Of a stretch of DNA of 48,407 nt, positions 46,925-48,407 are shown piece by piece. The first letter of the stretch is position 1, and the number at the start of each line of letters is the position of its first letter. The stretch is from Helochares maculicollis. Taxonomy: Eukaryota > Arthropoda > Insecta > Coleoptera > Hydrophilidae. A model generated the notes under the pieces. It worked only from the letters and a program-made list of their open reading frames with translations. It did not search any database and was not told where the DNA came from. Location: NCBI GenBank assembly GCA_033557835.1, contig JAWQRO010000216.1:1-48407 (forward strand), written 5' to 3'. The position numbers were made by a program, and so were the translations under genes.

Positions 46925-48231
46925 CAGGGTGTTACAGAATTAATTTCCAATACTTAACATGTTAAGAAGGCCAATGTGACCACGATCTGGTATTTTCTAA
47001 GTTTAAACATAATTTTTGAAAATTTGGCTAAATTGTGACTCCTGGCATAACTGAAATGATGCTGATAGACCATACTGGGTTAAAGAATATTATGCAGACA
47101 CAACGGCATAGTTATTGCTATAAAAATAACGGCATCGCAATCACACACGTCGTTAGATTCTTCAAAGCTTTGAGATTAAATTTTTGCATAGACGCAAAAC
47201 CGTCCCAATCAAGGAGAAATAGAAAAAGAACATAAAAAACCATTAAAGTCAAATTTTATAGCTCCGTGTTTTTTCGAATCATTTAAAACAGAACGTGACC
47301 TCGACAAAAGATTATTTTGTATTGCTATCTTTGGCCGCAAGAAAGACGATTACATCATACATCGCAAACTAACGTCACTTTTAGCTCTATATAAATACCG
47401 GCATCACAGTCAAAACAAAGCGTTACATAAACAACCATCTAAGTAAAATTTTATTCGAGCGGGTTGTTTTTGACCTGGAGATCGAACGTGACCTTGACAG
47501 AATATCACTTTATATTACATCCGCAAGAAGGGTGGTTACATCATACATCGCAAACTAAACAATAACTTAATTGTCAACAATCTTTATCGTTAATATTCGA
47601 AAATACGATGGACTGCATCACAATTAATAATATAAATTCATGTTATTGCGACGACAGAACATTCACGTCTTCTCTTGCATATGTGGTTGTAAATTTATTG
47701 CGCTTTACGTCTTTTGATGAGAATCCGCTTTCATTTTTATCATCTTGTTTACAATAAAACGATGGTTTTTCTTGTCACGTGCTTAGTAAGCTCAGATAAT
47801 TTGCATATTACTAAATATGTCTTTCTTTGAATAAGGCCTAAAGAAAAGTTTATTTGACTAACGTAATAGTAAATAATGTTTTAAGAACAAATTTTAATGA
47901 ACGCACTCCGACCAAACATGTGGCGCTTGTGTTTCCTTTCCGGTGGAAATTTATTGGTCTATTAACTTTTTTTGCTCGTCTTTGTTTCTTTTCAACGAGA
48001 GTTTTTTTTTTAATATTATTTTGTCAGTTTCGAGTCTAGATGCTTTAAGCGTAAACACGAAGGAGGTTTTTTGAAATACCGATAAAATTCGTCTGTGGTT
48101 CTTAACATGTACATGTAATTAATATCTCGGCTACTAATTATGCCCCTAAATTCAAACAAAAACCTATCGCTTGTTATTTTTTTATATGTACCACCCTTGT
48201 AAGTTTTGTAGCTTAATTTTGAAACAGGCTG
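46925..48231 (+). mobile_element. TA-flanked TIR DNA element, copy C (with empty mariner site)
   Basis: The left end CAGGGTGTTACAGAATTAA and the right end (reverse complement CAGCCTGTTTCAAAATTAA) form imperfect terminal inverted repeats. TA flanks both ends (46923-46924, 48232-48233). It is collinear with copy A in the same orientation. Relative to A it lacks about 70 bp of the second internal unit (its unit marks are 186 bp apart, at 47354 and 47540, against 256 in A) and about 40 bp around the hairpin. At about 48117-48128 it carries the uninterrupted motif into which a mariner inserted in copy A. A 66-codon plus frame (47035-47235) matches part of a frame in copy B. It lies inside the receptor intron. 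No transposase is seen. Confidence 0.87.
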
Positions 48232-48235
48232 TATA

Positions 48236-48407
48236 CATATAGATAAAACATACATCACCATTGAGGGCACCACCTTAGAGACAGTTGACGAATACATATA
48301 TCTCGGTCAACTAATAAATATATCAGGATCCCTACTTCCAGAAATCAATAGAAGAATTAAACTTGCATGGAGAGCATTTGGACGAAACTCTATAATATTC
48401 AAATCCA
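48236..48407 (+). pseudogene. RTE-type LINE reverse-transcriptase fragment, 5'-truncated, runs off the window
   Basis: An uninterrupted frame reads, in order, TIEGTTLETVDEYIYLGQ, SGSLLPEINRRIKLAW and AFGRNSIIFK. It matches the region after the polymerase motifs in RTE-clade LINEs. The same family occurs in decayed form at about 20348-20468 on the minus strand. This copy is less damaged over the visible 57 codons: the Trp of AW is present and there is no stop. It begins within a few bases of the right end of copy C. Upstream LINE sequence is not found on the far side of copy C (before 46925), so it is more likely 5'-truncated on insertion than split by copy C. It lies within the receptor intron. 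Confidence 0.85.

Noticed and set aside
1..48407. CRISPR arrays, operons or phage-type modules
   Set aside because: No regularly spaced direct repeats with unique spacers and no tightly packed genes; the sequence is eukaryotic.

Overview
This is an AT-rich, gene-poor stretch of animal nuclear DNA. Its content points to an insect genome: a RYamide/neuropeptide-Y-type receptor exon, a mariner (DD34D) transposon, RTE-type LINE fragments and a nuclear tRNA-His gene. I see no prokaryotic operons and no ribosome-binding-site-led genes. Most open frames in the window are short chance frames in AT-rich sequence. A beetle or another holometabolous insect is plausible, but the sequence read by eye does not fix the order or species.

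Layout. (1) 18-2521: a (TA)n microsatellite abuts copy A of a TA-flanked inverted-repeat DNA element, which is split by a decayed 1.07-kb mariner. (2) 2522-8718: AT-rich intergenic DNA with a more complex island at about 5.9-7.1 kb. (3) 8719-10367: copy B of the same element, inverted. (4) about 12.3-13.0 kb: a heavily decayed LINE reverse-transcriptase relic, minus strand. (5) 13.0-20.0 kb: intergenic DNA with non-coding islands of higher complexity at 13.9-14.8 and 17.6-18.8 kb. (6) about 20.1-20.6 kb: a decayed RTE LINE fragment, minus strand. (7) 21220-21291: tRNA-His(GTG), minus strand, with an odd inverted duplication of its 5' end in the trailer. (8) 21.3-45.9 kb: long AT-rich desert. 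It holds a CpG-rich island at 24.1-24.9 kb, a 23-bp tandem repeat at 25.7 kb and two very tentative Ty3/gypsy-like relics (34.8 and 37.3 kb). (9) 45931-46653: the first coding exon of a RYamide-receptor-like GPCR, plus strand. It has a spliced-looking 5' UTR carrying two upstream ORFs, and it ends at a clear GTAAGT donor. (10) 46654-48407: the following intron, containing copy C of the inverted-repeat element and, directly against its 3' end, an RTE LINE fragment that runs off the window. The rest of the receptor lies beyond the window.

The only host genes I can support are the receptor exon and the tRNA. The most informative structures are the three related element copies: copy C preserves the unoccupied target site of the mariner that sits in copy A, and the copies differ in the number of an internal repeat of about 257 bp. 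I found no convincing undescribed biological system. The best leads are the tRNA-His trailer fold-back, the element family with its variable internal repeats, the receptor's uORFs, and the non-coding islands as candidate regulatory DNA.
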